Below, in pieces: positions 26,092 to 34,805 of a DNA stretch of 64,000 nucleotides (positions are counted from its first letter, which is position 1; every line of letters begins with the position of its first letter). Source of the stretch: Paramagnetospirillum magnetotacticum MS-1 (GTDB taxonomy: Bacteria; Pseudomonadota; Alphaproteobacteria; Rhodospirillales; Magnetospirillaceae). Where the stretch lies: assembly GCF_000829825.1 (NCBI RefSeq), contig NZ_JXSL01000027.1, positions 434,001 to 498,000 on the forward strand, given 5' to 3'. The position numbers and the translations under genes were made by a program. The notes under the pieces are model-generated. The model was not told where the DNA came from. It saw nothing but the letters and a program-made list of their open reading frames with translations, and ran no database searches.

Positions 26092-26466
26092 TCACACCGC
26101 GATCAGCGCCGCCGCCACGGAGCGGTCTTCCGAGACCAGCACATTGAAGGTGCGGCAGGCGCCGCCCGTATCCATCAGTTCCAGGGTGATGCCAGCAGCC
26201 CGCAAGGCGGCACGCAGGCTGGCGGGAACTGGCGCCATGCGCTTTCCGCAGCCCAACAGCAGAACCCTGGGCTTTTCAGTCAGAGCCAGCAATGGCGATA
26301 GGCTGTCCTCGGTCACGCCGCCCAGATCGGTGACGGACCAGGACTGGGTGCGATCGGGCAGGACCAGGACCGATCCCTCCCAGCGCAGCCCGGCGATGGT
26401 GAAGCCGCCATCGCCGTATCCCTTGACGATCTGCTTGCCGGTGGGGATGAGGGGCGTGATGTCCAT
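26092..26466 (-). CDS. Mth938-domain protein, NDUFAF3-like
   Basis: 124 residues, the whole length of the DUF498/Mth938 family whose mitochondrial member NDUFAF3 helps assemble respiratory complex I. Recognisable blocks are the strand-rich GYGDGGFTIAGLRWEGSVLV, PRVLLLGCGKRMAPVP and the C-terminal MDTGGACRTFNVLVSEDR. It follows secF by 3 bases on the same strand, a common alphaproteobacterial order. The molecular activity is unknown; a role in complex I assembly or membrane protein insertion is inference from homology and neighbours. Confidence 0.85.
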   Translation of the reverse strand: MDITPLIPTGKQIVKGYGDGGFTIAGLRWEGSVLVLPDRTQSWSVTDLGGVTEDSLSPLLALTEKPRVLLLGCGKRMAPVPASLRAALRAAGITLELMDTGGACRTFNVLVSEDRSVAAALIAV

Positions 26467-26469
26467 GGA

Positions 26470-27429
26470 TCAGGGCGTGGCGGGGCCACCCTCTGCGCTT
26501 TCCGCCGTTTCAGCCTCTTCGGCCGCCTTGCCGGTGCGCAGATTGAAGTAGATCAGCATGGGCATGGCCACGTAGATCGACGAGAAGGTGCCGATGATCA
26601 GGCCCCACAACATGGCGATGGAGAAGCCGCGCAGCACCTCGCCGCCCACAAACAGCAGGGCCAACACGGTGACGAAGACGGTGGACACGGTGAGAATGGT
26701 GCGCGCCAGGGTCTCGTTGACCGCCAGATTGAGCAGGTCATAGAGCGACATGCTCTTGAACTTGCGCAGATTCTCGCGCACCCGGTCGTACTCCACCACC
26801 GTGTCGTTCACCGAATAACCGGCGATGGTGAGAATGGCCGCCACGGTGGTCAGGTTGAATTCCAGGCCGGTGATGGAAAACAGGCCGAATGTGGTGATGA
26901 CGTCGTGGAAGGTGGACACCAGGGCGCCCACGCCGAACTGCCATTCGAACCGGAACCAGACATACATGGCGATGGCGGCCAGGGCCAGAACCACCGCCCA
27001 GACGCCGTCGCGCACCAGTTCGCCGCCCACCTTGGGGCCGACGATCTCGACGCGGCGATAGGTATAGCCCTCGCCCAGCGAGGCCTTGACCTTGGTGAGC
27101 GCCGACATCTGCGCCTTTTCATCGCCGTCCTGGCGCTGGACGCGGATCATCACGTCGCGGCCCGTGGTGCCGAATTCCTGCAAGGACACCTCGCCCAGCC
27201 CCAGATGGCCGAGGGTGGCGCGCATGGCATGCAAATCAGCGGGACCGGTGGTGGATTGCGCTTCCACCAGAATGCCGCCCGCGAAATCGATGCCGAAATT
27301 GAAGCCCTTCACCGCGATAGAGGTGAAAGAGCCGAGAATCAGCACCGCAGTGACGCAAAACGCCACCCAGCGATAGCGGATGAAGTCGTAATGGGTGCCG
27401 TGGGGCAGGAAGCGGTCGATCAGCTGCAT
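26470..27429 (-). CDS. secF: Protein translocase subunit SecF
   Basis: With SecD uses the proton motive force to assist preprotein export through SecYEG. 319 residues with six predicted membrane helices: one N-terminal (WVAFCVTAVLILGSFTSIA), a periplasmic loop starting FGIDFAGGILVEAQ, then five more; the motif AGYSVNDTVVEYDRVRE is the SecF family hallmark. A Glu/Ala-rich tail ends the protein. Lies 12 bases after secD. Confidence 0.95.
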   Translation of the reverse strand: MQLIDRFLPHGTHYDFIRYRWVAFCVTAVLILGSFTSIAVKGFNFGIDFAGGILVEAQSTTGPADLHAMRATLGHLGLGEVSLQEFGTTGRDVMIRVQRQDGDEKAQMSALTKVKASLGEGYTYRRVEIVGPKVGGELVRDGVWAVVLALAAIAMYVWFRFEWQFGVGALVSTFHDVITTFGLFSITGLEFNLTTVAAILTIAGYSVNDTVVEYDRVRENLRKFKSMSLYDLLNLAVNETLARTILTVSTVFVTVLALLFVGGEVLRGFSIAMLWGLIIGTFSSIYVAMPMLIYFNLRTGKAAEEAETAESAEGGPATP

Positions 27430-27441
27430 ATCTCTCGCTCC

Positions 27442-29010
27442 TTAAGCCAGCGGCAGGGACTTGAGGCGGCGCCAGCGCACCCAGGACACCACCATGATCC
27501 GGTTGACCAGAACGGCGGTGAACAGCGAGGCCAGAAGGCCCAGCGTCAGGGTGACGGCAAAGCCGCGAATGGGACCGGAGCCGAACTGGAACAATAGCGC
27601 CGCCGCCACCAGGGTGGTGACATGGGCGTCGAAGATGGTGCCGAAGGCGCGGTCATAACCGGCCTGAATGGCCGACATGATGCTTCGCCCGTTGCGCTGT
27701 TCCTCGCGCATACGCTCGTAGATCAGCACATTGGCGTCCACCGCCATGCCCATGGTCAGCACCACGCCGGCGATACCCGGCAGGGTGAGCGTGGCGCCCA
27801 GGGCGGACAGCGAGGCCAGCAGCAGAATCAGGTTCAGCACCATGGCAAGGTCGGCCAAGGCACCCAGCGTGCCATAGACGATGATCATCAGCACCACCAC
27901 CAGGGCAAGGCCCAGCAGACTGGCCACGGCACCCGCCTGAATGGAATCGGCGCCCAGATCGGGACCGACGGTGCGTTCTTCCAGGACCTGGAGCGGCGCG
28001 GGCAACGCACCGGCGCGCAGCAGGAGCGACAGATCCTGGGCCTGCTGCACCGAGAAGCTGCCCGAGATGATGCCGGACCCGCCCAGGATGGGCTCATTGA
28101 TGCGCGGCGCGCTGATCACCTTGTCGTCCAGCACAATGGCCAGGAACTTGCCTGCATTCTCTCGGGTGGCGTCGCCGAACTTCTTGGCGCCCGCCGCATT
28201 GAAGCGGAAGCTGACCACCGGACGGCCTTCGTTATAGGTGGCCTTGGAATCCACCAGCATGTCGCCGCCCACCTCGATGCGCTTTCTGACCACATAGGTC
28301 TCGGGCATGCCGCGTTCCTTCTCGGCGGAGGGAAGCAGCATGGAGCCGGGCGGCACCCTGCCCTTCGCCGCTTCATCGGCCGAGGTGGAATCGTCGAGCA
28401 GGTGGAAGGTCAGCTTGGCGGTCTTGCCCAGCAGGGCCTTGATGCGGTCGGGGTCCTTGACGCCGGGAAGCTGGACCACGATGCGGTCTTCGCCCTGACG
28501 CTGGATGGAGGGTTCGCGCGTGCCCAGTTCGTCGATACGGCGGCGCACGATTTCCAGGGACTGCTCGATGGCGGCGGCCTTGCGAGCCTTGACCGCCACG
28601 TCCGAGTATTTCAGCACCATGGTGCCATCGTCCTTGGCGTCGACGGAGGCGCTGCTGTCGATCTTGCGCAGCAATTCACGGGCCTTGGCACGTTCTTCGG
28701 CCTCGATGATCCGCACGCTGACCAGATCGCCCTTGGCGCCCAGGTCAGAATATTTGACCTTTTCCTTGCGCAATACGGTGCGCACGCCTTCGACCAGCGA
28801 ACTCAGCTGTTCGCGGAAGACATAGGCTGTATCCACTTCCAGCAGCAGGTAGGAGCCGCCTTGCAGGTCCAGACCCAGACTCACCGGTTGAAACCAATGA
28901 GGCATTTGGTCGGCCCGCTCACGCGACAGCATGTTCGGCGAGGCGAAGATCACGCCGAGCATGCTGATGATCGCCACCAACGCGATCTTCCATTTGGGAA
29001 AATGGTTCAT
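27442..29010 (-). CDS. secD: Protein translocase subunit SecD
   Basis: Partner of SecF in preprotein translocation. 522 residues: an N-terminal helix, a large periplasmic P1 region from LGLDLQGGSYLLLEVD onward, and a C-terminal six-helix RND-like half with the conserved GMAVDANVLIYERMREE and GYDRAFGTIFDAHVTTL. Preceded 36 bases upstream by yajC and followed by secF, the standard operon. Confidence 0.96.
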   Translation of the reverse strand: MNHFPKWKIALVAIISMLGVIFASPNMLSRERADQMPHWFQPVSLGLDLQGGSYLLLEVDTAYVFREQLSSLVEGVRTVLRKEKVKYSDLGAKGDLVSVRIIEAEERAKARELLRKIDSSASVDAKDDGTMVLKYSDVAVKARKAAAIEQSLEIVRRRIDELGTREPSIQRQGEDRIVVQLPGVKDPDRIKALLGKTAKLTFHLLDDSTSADEAAKGRVPPGSMLLPSAEKERGMPETYVVRKRIEVGGDMLVDSKATYNEGRPVVSFRFNAAGAKKFGDATRENAGKFLAIVLDDKVISAPRINEPILGGSGIISGSFSVQQAQDLSLLLRAGALPAPLQVLEERTVGPDLGADSIQAGAVASLLGLALVVVLMIIVYGTLGALADLAMVLNLILLLASLSALGATLTLPGIAGVVLTMGMAVDANVLIYERMREEQRNGRSIMSAIQAGYDRAFGTIFDAHVTTLVAAALLFQFGSGPIRGFAVTLTLGLLASLFTAVLVNRIMVVSWVRWRRLKSLPLA

Positions 29011-29046
29011 GTCCCGGCCTGTGCTGGTTGGGAGGAAAGAAAGGTC

Positions 29047-29430
29047 TTACTTGTCGGCGGCGGGTTCGGCGTCGGACTTTTCGTCCTTGGCCTTATCGGC
29101 AGCCACCGGCTCGGTCTTCGACAGCACCTCGGTGATGGTGGCGCGAAGCACGCGCACGCGCACGCCCTCGGCGATCTCCACCGAAACTTCGGTGTCGTTG
29201 ATCAGCTTGTTGACGGTGCCGATGATGCCACCGGCGGTGACCACACGGTCGCCACGGCGAAGCTGGCCCAGCATCTCCTTGTGAAGCTTCATCTTCTTCT
29301 GCTGCGGACGGATCAGCAGGAAGTAGAACACCACGAAGATCAGGATCAGAGGCAGGAACTGTTCCAGGGCGGCAAAGGAACCACCAGCACCGGCGGCGGC
29401 GGCCTGGGCGTAAGCGGGCGACACGAACAT
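29047..29430 (-). CDS. yajC: Preprotein translocase accessory subunit YajC
   Basis: 127 residues. Single membrane helix FLPLILIFVVFYFLLIRPQQ followed by the family block KEMLGQLRRGDRVVTAGGII and a charged Lys/Asp/Glu/Ala tail. The start is the ATG at 29430 giving MFVSPAYAQAAA; upstream in-frame codons lack family sequence. First gene of yajC-secD-secF. Divergent from the DUF815 ATPase gene, 155 bases apart. Confidence 0.93.
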   Translation of the reverse strand: MFVSPAYAQAAAAGAGGSFAALEQFLPLILIFVVFYFLLIRPQQKKMKLHKEMLGQLRRGDRVVTAGGIIGTVNKLINDTEVSVEIAEGVRVRVLRATITEVLSKTEPVAADKAKDEKSDAEPAADK

Positions 29431-29585
29431 CACTGTCTCCTCGGGAAGTCGCGCATAACTGAATGCTGCGGGAATATAGCGGCCAATCGGGCCGATGCAA
29501 ACGCCAAGTGGCGCTTTTTCCGAATTGCTTGCCCCATCAGGCGAAGGTGATACCATCCGCCCCCTGAAACTCGAGGGATCTCGCC

Positions 29586-30440
29586 ATGCCCTATGCCGAA
29601 GCCGTGAAGGCCCTGACCCGTATCGCCGAGGCCCTGGAACGCCTCTCGCCGCCGCCCGCCTCGGGTCTGGATCTGTCCCTAGCCGACGCCTATGTCTGGC
29701 ATGCCGATCCCGACCGCCTGGAACCGGTGCCGAACGTCAACCGGGTGGACATCGCTCTGCTTCAGGGAATCGAGCGCCAGCGCGAGCAGCTTCTCGACAA
29801 TACCAGACGCTTTGCCGCCGGATATCCGGCCAATAACGCGCTTTTGTGGGGCGCGCGCGGCACCGGCAAGAGTTCGCTGGTCAAGGCGGTGCACGCCACC
29901 ATCAACGGGGAAAAGCCCGGCACGCTGCTGCTGGTGGAGATCCACCGCGAGGACATCCCCTCCCTGCCCCGCTGCCTGCGCCTTCTGAAAGACAGCGGCC
30001 GCCATGCCGTGCTTTTCTGCGACGACCTGTCCTTCGACCAGCAAGACGACGCCTATAAATCCCTGAAGGCGGTCCTGGACGGCGGAATCGAGGGGCGGCC
30101 CGACAACGTCATCTTCTACGCCACCTCCAACCGCCGCCACCTGATGGCCCGCGATATGATCGACAACGAACGCTCGACCGCCATCAATCCCGGCGAGGCA
30201 GTGGAGGAGAAAGTGTCGCTCTCCGACCGCTTCGGACTATGGCTGGGCTTCCACCATGTGGGCCAGGACATCTTCTTCGCCATCGTCGAGGGCTATGTGG
30301 CCCATTACGGCCTGCCCATCTCCACCGAGGATTTGCACGCCCAGGCCAATGAATGGTCGGTGACGCGCGGCTCGCGCTCGGGCCGCGTCGCCTGGCAGTT
30401 CATCCAGGATCTGGCCGGACGGCTGGGGAAGAGTCTGTAA
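29586..30440 (+). CDS. DUF815-family P-loop ATPase
   Basis: 284 residues of the AAA-like DUF815 family. Walker A GARGTGKSS at 89-97, Walker B FCDDLSF near 144-150, sensor-like FYATSNRRHLM, and the conserved region around NPGEAVEEKVSLSDRFGLWL. The family is widespread in proteobacteria but its role is not established. It is monocistronic here, followed by a non-coding tract of about 400 bases. Confidence 0.9.
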   Translation: MPYAEAVKALTRIAEALERLSPPPASGLDLSLADAYVWHADPDRLEPVPNVNRVDIALLQGIERQREQLLDNTRRFAAGYPANNALLWGARGTGKSSLVKAVHATINGEKPGTLLLVEIHREDIPSLPRCLRLLKDSGRHAVLFCDDLSFDQQDDAYKSLKAVLDGGIEGRPDNVIFYATSNRRHLMARDMIDNERSTAINPGEAVEEKVSLSDRFGLWLGFHHVGQDIFFAIVEGYVAHYGLPISTEDLHAQANEWSVTRGSRSGRVAWQFIQDLAGRLGKSL

Positions 30441-30482
30441 CGAGTGTCTGTCCGGGTTTGGCTGAAGCAGACTTTCCTTTTC

Positions 30483-30811
30483 GTCACCCCCGGACTTGAT
30501 CCACTGGTGTCCGGTTTAATTTGAGACGGCTGGCGTGGAGTCACGAGACGCGGATAACGCGGATGCGGTGCTTCGCACCTTTCACGGATAAACACGGAAA
30601 TGTGCTCTTTTCCGGCTCCCCATCCGTGCTTGCCCCAGGATGACGACACGGAATTTTTCTTATCCGTGATCATCCGTGTCCATGAACAGTTGGAGCCCGC
30701 ATCGGCTCTGCCATTCGGGCTCCTCGTTGAAATTTAAGCCGGACAGCAGTGGACTTGATCCGTCGGCGTATACGCCAACCATGGATGGCCGGGTCAAGCT
30801 CGGCCATGACG
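30483..30811. repeat. Interrupted long palindrome (host repeat of the insertion)
   Basis: With the 247-bp element and one target copy removed, CGTCACCCCCGGACTTGATC at the left faces GGGTCAAGCTCGGCCATGAC at the right as imperfect inverted arms of about 21 bases around a spacer containing GGCGTATACGCC. Sequences of the type cccgg-cttgacccgg-atgacg are common intergenic palindromes in alphaproteobacteria; only this copy is seen in the window. Confidence 0.55.
30504..30750. mobile_element. MITE-like element with terminal inverted repeats and 11-bp target duplication
   Basis: 247 bp. Left end ACTGGTGTCCGGTTTAA and right end (reverse complement) ACTGCTGTCCGGCTTAA match at 15 of 17 positions. It is flanked by a perfect direct repeat GGACTTGATCC at 30493-30503 and 30751-30761. 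The inside has no gene: repeated ACGGATA motifs in both orientations, the stem GGTGC/GCACC at 30567-30579, and GGAGCCCG/CGGGCTCC at 30692-30723. Duplications of 9-12 bp are known for IS4-type elements, so such an element could be the parent (inference). Confidence 0.7.
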
Positions 30812-30843
30812 GTGAAGGCGATTCCACCTAAGTCTGACAAACT

Positions 30844-33039
30844 CTAAGGCTTGATGGCGAGGCGCACGGCGCCCCAGTGCTTGTCGCGGATAGAGATGGG
30901 GCTGTCGAACTCCTTCAACACCACGAAATTTCCGCCACCCATGTCGCGGGGATAGGTCTGGACGAAGTGAGGCTGGACATTGCGGGCCGCCACCAGCCCG
31001 GCGCGGTCGTCGAAGATGCGTCGGTTGCGGGAATTGGCGGTGTTCCACACCGTCTCGCCCGGCCGCTGGGGCTGGGAATATTTCTTGTTGTGGGTGGCGA
31101 TATAGCCGTTGCGGTCAGCAACACAGCAGATGACGATGCGCTGGTCCTTCTCGAGAACCGTTTCGGTGAACTGATGCACCACGCGATCGGTGAGCATCGC
31201 ATGCTTGGCCAGGAATTGCTGAGGTGAAGTGTCGGCGATGGGCTCGTAATGGGCATCGAACAGATCGGCCTCGGCAATCTCACCGGTCTTCAGCGCCTGC
31301 TCGAAAGCCCCGGTGACCCCAGCGGCGACGCCCTTAACAAGATCGATATAGCTCCGCTCCTCGGCCCGCGCCTTGGCTTGGGCGGCGGCAATCGCAGCAA
31401 GCGCGGCGGCGGCAACCTCGCGGAAACGCACATGCAGGCCAAGAACGCTGGCCCCCACCGCGTCACAGGAAAGCGGCCCGATTCCTTCAAGATCCAGTGT
31501 TCCGCCCTCGCCCACCATGCTGGGATCGTTGAGACCGGCCAGCACCACGCCCTTGGACGCCAGATCGCCGGTATGTCCCTTGACCTCCCTGGTTCCGATG
31601 CGGCCCGTGAAGGCCAGCCCCACGGCGACACGCGGAACCGCCCGGCGATCTCCCGCCGCCGACGAACGCAGAATGATGCCGAGGCGCCGCTGAAGGTCGC
31701 CGACATCGCGGCTGACCACCGTGGAAAGTTCATTGACCTTCTTGGCGGTAAGGCCCGTGCGCTCCGCCTGGCTGAGCACGGACTGCGCATGCCCGTGGAC
31801 GGTCTCGGTATGCTGGGCAGCCTGACCGGCATTTCCCTTGATGTCGGCGGTGGCGGAAAGCTGCATCTCGCTGGCGTGGTTCACTTCCTGGGCGATGGTG
31901 TTGATGTCTTGAATGGACAGCGTCACCTCTTCGACCATGGCCACCGTCTCATCGGTGGCCTGACCGATGGCCTGGGCCTGGGCGTTGACGCCGCGGATGC
32001 CCTCCTCGGTCAGTTTGGCCAGACGCTTGACCTCGTCGGCGACCACGGCGAAGCCCTTGCCCATTTCGCCCGCCCTGGCCGCCTCGATGGTGGCGTTCAG
32101 CGCCAGCATGCGGGTCTGACCGGCGATGGACTGGATGAGGCGCACCACATCGCGGATTCGCCCCGTGGCGTCCTTCAGACCTTCGACCGTGGTGGCGGCG
32201 GTCTCCATCTTCTGTTGGGCGGCATCGGTAAGACGCGATGTGCCGTGAACCTTGGTGGAAATCTGCCGCGACGTCTCCTCCAGCGCCTCGCTGGCCCCGG
32301 CCACGGATTGGACATTATCGCTGGTGACCGATACCGCCTCGGCCACCGACTCGGCCATGGTCTTAAGGGTGGCCGCCACCTGGGCCAGTTCTTGGGCTCC
32401 CTCGATCAGGCGCTTCACCTGCCTTTCGATATCGCCCACGGTCGTCGCCACTTCGCGGTCCACCGTGTCCGAGAGCGCCAGCATCTCGCGCTTCATCTTG
32501 CCGGCCTCGCCATGCTCGATATAGGTCGAGATGGCCAGATCCATATCCAGGAAGGCGGCGCGCAGCACTGCACCCGCCATTTGGGGAAAGCGGGCCTTCT
32601 CGCATTTGGCGTGGAGTTCGGCCATCAGCTTTTCCAGCACGAAGCAATAGCCGCCCAGATACCAGTTCACCTCCAGGCCGATCCGCTCGTGGGCGGCGCC
32701 GATGGCAACGGCACGGGTGAAATAGTCGTCGTCGAAACGCCCCGAGAACAGACTGGCCCAATGGGCCTGCTGGGTCTCTTTCAGATGGCCGATCTTGGCG
32801 CCGCCGCCCAACAGGGCTTTGAGCGCGGGCCATTGCATCAGATGGGCATAAAATCCGTCAGCGATGCCGGGAAGACTGGATTCCACCATCTGGCGAACGG
32901 ATTTGACGGTGGAAATCGCGTCGTCATCCAGGCGCAGAAATCTCAGCCGCTCACGGTTCTTCGACACGGCGTCGTCATCACTAGCCACGCGCCCCTCCTT
33001 GGAAGCCATCCCTCGCGCCGCCCTATACCGAACGGTCAT
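30844..33039 (-). CDS. Soluble globin-coupled chemoreceptor with PilZ domain and C-terminal sensor
   Basis: 731 residues, no membrane helix. Domains in order: globin sensor (about 25-180) with proximal haem His117 in [18 protein letters not shown]; chemoreceptor signalling hairpin (about 220-470) with tip [20 protein letters not shown] and [18 protein letters not shown]; PilZ c-di-GMP domain (about 475-570) with DRRAVPRV and [12 protein letters not shown]-terminal domain (about 590-731) with [20 protein letters not shown] and [17 protein letters not shown], a PAS/Cache-like module common behind signalling domains in this group. It probably links oxygen, c-di-GMP and a third signal to CheA. 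The start is uncertain: ATG 33039 or 33009, neither with a strong ribosome site. Confidence 0.88.
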   Translation of the reverse strand: MTVRYRAARGMASKEGRVASDDDAVSKNRERLRFLRLDDDAISTVKSVRQMVESSLPGIADGFYAHLMQWPALKALLGGGAKIGHLKETQQAHWASLFSGRFDDDYFTRAVAIGAAHERIGLEVNWYLGGYCFVLEKLMAELHAKCEKARFPQMAGAVLRAAFLDMDLAISTYIEHGEAGKMKREMLALSDTVDREVATTVGDIERQVKRLIEGAQELAQVAATLKTMAESVAEAVSVTSDNVQSVAGASEALEETSRQISTKVHGTSRLTDAAQQKMETAATTVEGLKDATGRIRDVVRLIQSIAGQTRMLALNATIEAARAGEMGKGFAVVADEVKRLAKLTEEGIRGVNAQAQAIGQATDETVAMVEEVTLSIQDINTIAQEVNHASEMQLSATADIKGNAGQAAQHTETVHGHAQSVLSQAERTGLTAKKVNELSTVVSRDVGDLQRRLGIILRSSAAGDRRAVPRVAVGLAFTGRIGTREVKGHTGDLASKGVVLAGLNDPSMVGEGGTLDLEGIGPLSCDAVGASVLGLHVRFREVAAAALAAIAAAQAKARAEERSYIDLVKGVAAGVTGAFEQALKTGEIAEADLFDAHYEPIADTSPQQFLAKHAMLTDRVVHQFTETVLEKDQRIVICCVADRNGYIATHNKKYSQPQRPGETVWNTANSRNRRIFDDRAGLVAARNVQPHFVQTYPRDMGGGNFVVLKEFDSPISIRDKHWGAVRLAIKP

Positions 33040-33078
33040 TTGATTATGGAATAAAGTTGGTCCCTTCGAGGAGCGCGG

Positions 33079-34125
33079 TCAATACGCAATCGAGGCAAGA
33101 CGACGCACGTCACCCTCGTCGGCGACCTTGTCCTGAAGATATTCCATGGGGTTGACGGCCTCGGTCCCCCGGCGGATCTCGAAATGCAGCTGCGGCGAGG
33201 CGACCGAGCCGCTGGCGCCCAGTGTGGCAATGGTCTGGCCCCGGCGGACGCGGTCGCCGCGCTTGACCATCAACTGGTCGTTATGGGCATAGGCGGTCAT
33301 CCAGTTATCGGCATGCTTGATCAGCAGCAGATTGCCGAAACCCTTCAATTCATTTCCCACATAGGCCACCACGCCGTTCTCGGCGGCGCGCACCGGCGTA
33401 CCTTTGGGAGCCACGATATTGATGCCGTCGTTATGCTGGCCCTTGCCGGGCAGCGGCCCGAACTCGGCCACCACCTCTCCCTTCACGGGCCACAGGAAGC
33501 CAGACCCGGCACGGGCTGGCGGAGCGGCGGGAAGCGCCGGTGGCGGCGGCGCGGAATGATTGGGCGCCTGGGCATAGACCGGCGGCGCCTCTGCCTTGGC
33601 AGCCGGAGGCCTGGCGGCCGCCCCCGATGCATTGGGAGAGGTCACCACCATGGAGCCGCCCCCCTGAGGTGAAGCCGCGACGGCCTGAGGCGCGCTCGTC
33701 TTCGGCCCCGGAATGGTCAAGCGCTCGCCCACCTGCAGAACATAGGGCGCCCGCTTGCCATTGGTGGCGGCCAGGGAATTGAAGTCCACCTTGAAGCGCC
33801 GGGCCAGCACCGACAAGGTGTCGCCCTTCTGAACCACGTAATCGGAACCGCCGCCGGGCAGGCGCAGCACGGTTCCCGGCTGCAACTGGTAGGGCGGCTG
33901 AAGATTGTTGGCTTCGATGAGATCGCGGACGGCCAGAGAATAGCGCCTTGCGATGGAATAAACCGTATCACCGGCATAGACGGTGACCGCGGCCGGACGC
34001 TGAACATGCAAAGGGCCATCCGAGCCATGCCCGACCGGCACCTTGGAGTCATAGCTAGGCGTACACGCCGAAACCACGACGGCGAGTATGAGAAGAATAA
34101 CCAGATGATGTGGCGCATGCCTCAT
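33079..34125 (-). CDS. nlpD: NlpD-like lipoprotein: LysM repeats and degenerate LytM domain
   Basis: 348 residues. Lipoprotein signal MRHAPHHLVILLILAVVVSA with lipobox Cys. Two LysM modules bind peptidoglycan (VTVYAGDTVYSIARRYSLAV and YVVQKGDTLSVLARRFKVDF), then a Pro/Ala-rich linker and a C-terminal LytM/M23 domain starting at FLWPVKGEVVAEFG. The zinc site is incomplete: HNDGIN in place of HxxxD and LHFEIR in place of HxH, as in E. coli NlpD, which activates the amidase AmiC rather than cutting the wall itself. The surE-pcm-nlpD order agrees. Confidence 0.9.
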   Translation of the reverse strand: MRHAPHHLVILLILAVVVSACTPSYDSKVPVGHGSDGPLHVQRPAAVTVYAGDTVYSIARRYSLAVRDLIEANNLQPPYQLQPGTVLRLPGGGSDYVVQKGDTLSVLARRFKVDFNSLAATNGKRAPYVLQVGERLTIPGPKTSAPQAVAASPQGGGSMVVTSPNASGAAARPPAAKAEAPPVYAQAPNHSAPPPPALPAAPPARAGSGFLWPVKGEVVAEFGPLPGKGQHNDGINIVAPKGTPVRAAENGVVAYVGNELKGFGNLLLIKHADNWMTAYAHNDQLMVKRGDRVRRGQTIATLGASGSVASPQLHFEIRRGTEAVNPMEYLQDKVADEGDVRRLASIAY

Positions 34126-34160
34126 CCCTGCACTATAAGCGCGCAGGATGGACGCGGCAA

Positions 34161-34805
34161 TCATTCCTCCGGCACCCCCTCCACCAGGGGTACGAAGCGC
34201 ACGGGAAGGAAGGGTTGGATATCGATGCCGCGATCGGTCTTGGTGATCCGCACCAATTCCTGATCGACGCCACCCAAATCCCCCAGCGGCAGCACCATGA
34301 TGCCGTCGGGCTTCAGCTGATCCACCAGGGCGGGCGGAATATCGGGGGCGGCCGCCGTGACCATGATGCGGTCGAAGGGCGCCTGTTCCGGCCATCCGCG
34401 CGAACCGTCACCGGCCCGGCAGGTGATGTTATGGATTCGCAGATGTTTGAAACGGGCCTCCGCCTCGGCCAGCAGCGGCTTGTGCCGCTCCACCGAATAG
34501 AGCCGGCGGCAAAGCTTGGCCAGAACCGCCGCCTGATAGCCCGACCCCGTGCCCACTTCAAGGACCTTCATGCGCTCACCCACGTCCAGGGCCTGGCTCA
34601 TCAGGCCGACCACCAGGGGCTGGCTGATGGTCTGGGCGCAGCCGATGGGCAGCGCCGTATTCTCATAGGCCTGATCAAGGAAGGGCTCGGCGACGAAGAG
34701 GGCGCGGGGAATACGCTCGATGGCTGACAGGACGCGGGTGTCGACCACCCCCATCCGCCGCAATTCCATAAGCAGGCGGATGACTTTCGGCTCCGCCTTC
34801 CTCAT
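34161..34805 (-). CDS. pcm: Protein-L-isoaspartate O-methyltransferase
   Basis: Repairs isomerised Asp/Asn residues in aged proteins using SAM. 214 residues. Family blocks: LPIGCAQTISQPLVVGLMSQ, VLEVGTGSGYQAAVLAKLC (SAM motif) and the later DRIMVTAAAPDIPPAL and GIMVLPLGDL. The ATG at 34805 overlaps the last base of the surE stop (TGATG); an in-frame TTG one codon earlier is less likely. Confidence 0.95.
   Translation of the reverse strand: MRKAEPKVIRLLMELRRMGVVDTRVLSAIERIPRALFVAEPFLDQAYENTALPIGCAQTISQPLVVGLMSQALDVGERMKVLEVGTGSGYQAAVLAKLCRRLYSVERHKPLLAEAEARFKHLRIHNITCRAGDGSRGWPEQAPFDRIMVTAAAPDIPPALVDQLKPDGIMVLPLGDLGGVDQELVRITKTDRGIDIQPFLPVRFVPLVEGVPEE

Larger units (their letters stand above)
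30441..30843. other. Non-coding tract with nested repeats
   Basis: 403 bases without a credible gene. From left to right: unique sequence, the left arm of a long imperfect palindrome (from 30483), one copy of GGACTTGATCC, a 247-bp element with terminal inverted repeats, the second copy of GGACTTGATCC, a 12-bp palindrome GGCGTATACGCC (30763-30774), and the right arm of the palindrome ending at 30811. The element is listed separately. Confidence 0.8.

Noticed and set aside
30441-30843. Small coding sequences in the tract, e.g. minus-strand frame 30305-30673
   Set aside because: The frame crosses the end of the ATPase gene, the duplication and the insertion end; no ribosome site or similarity.
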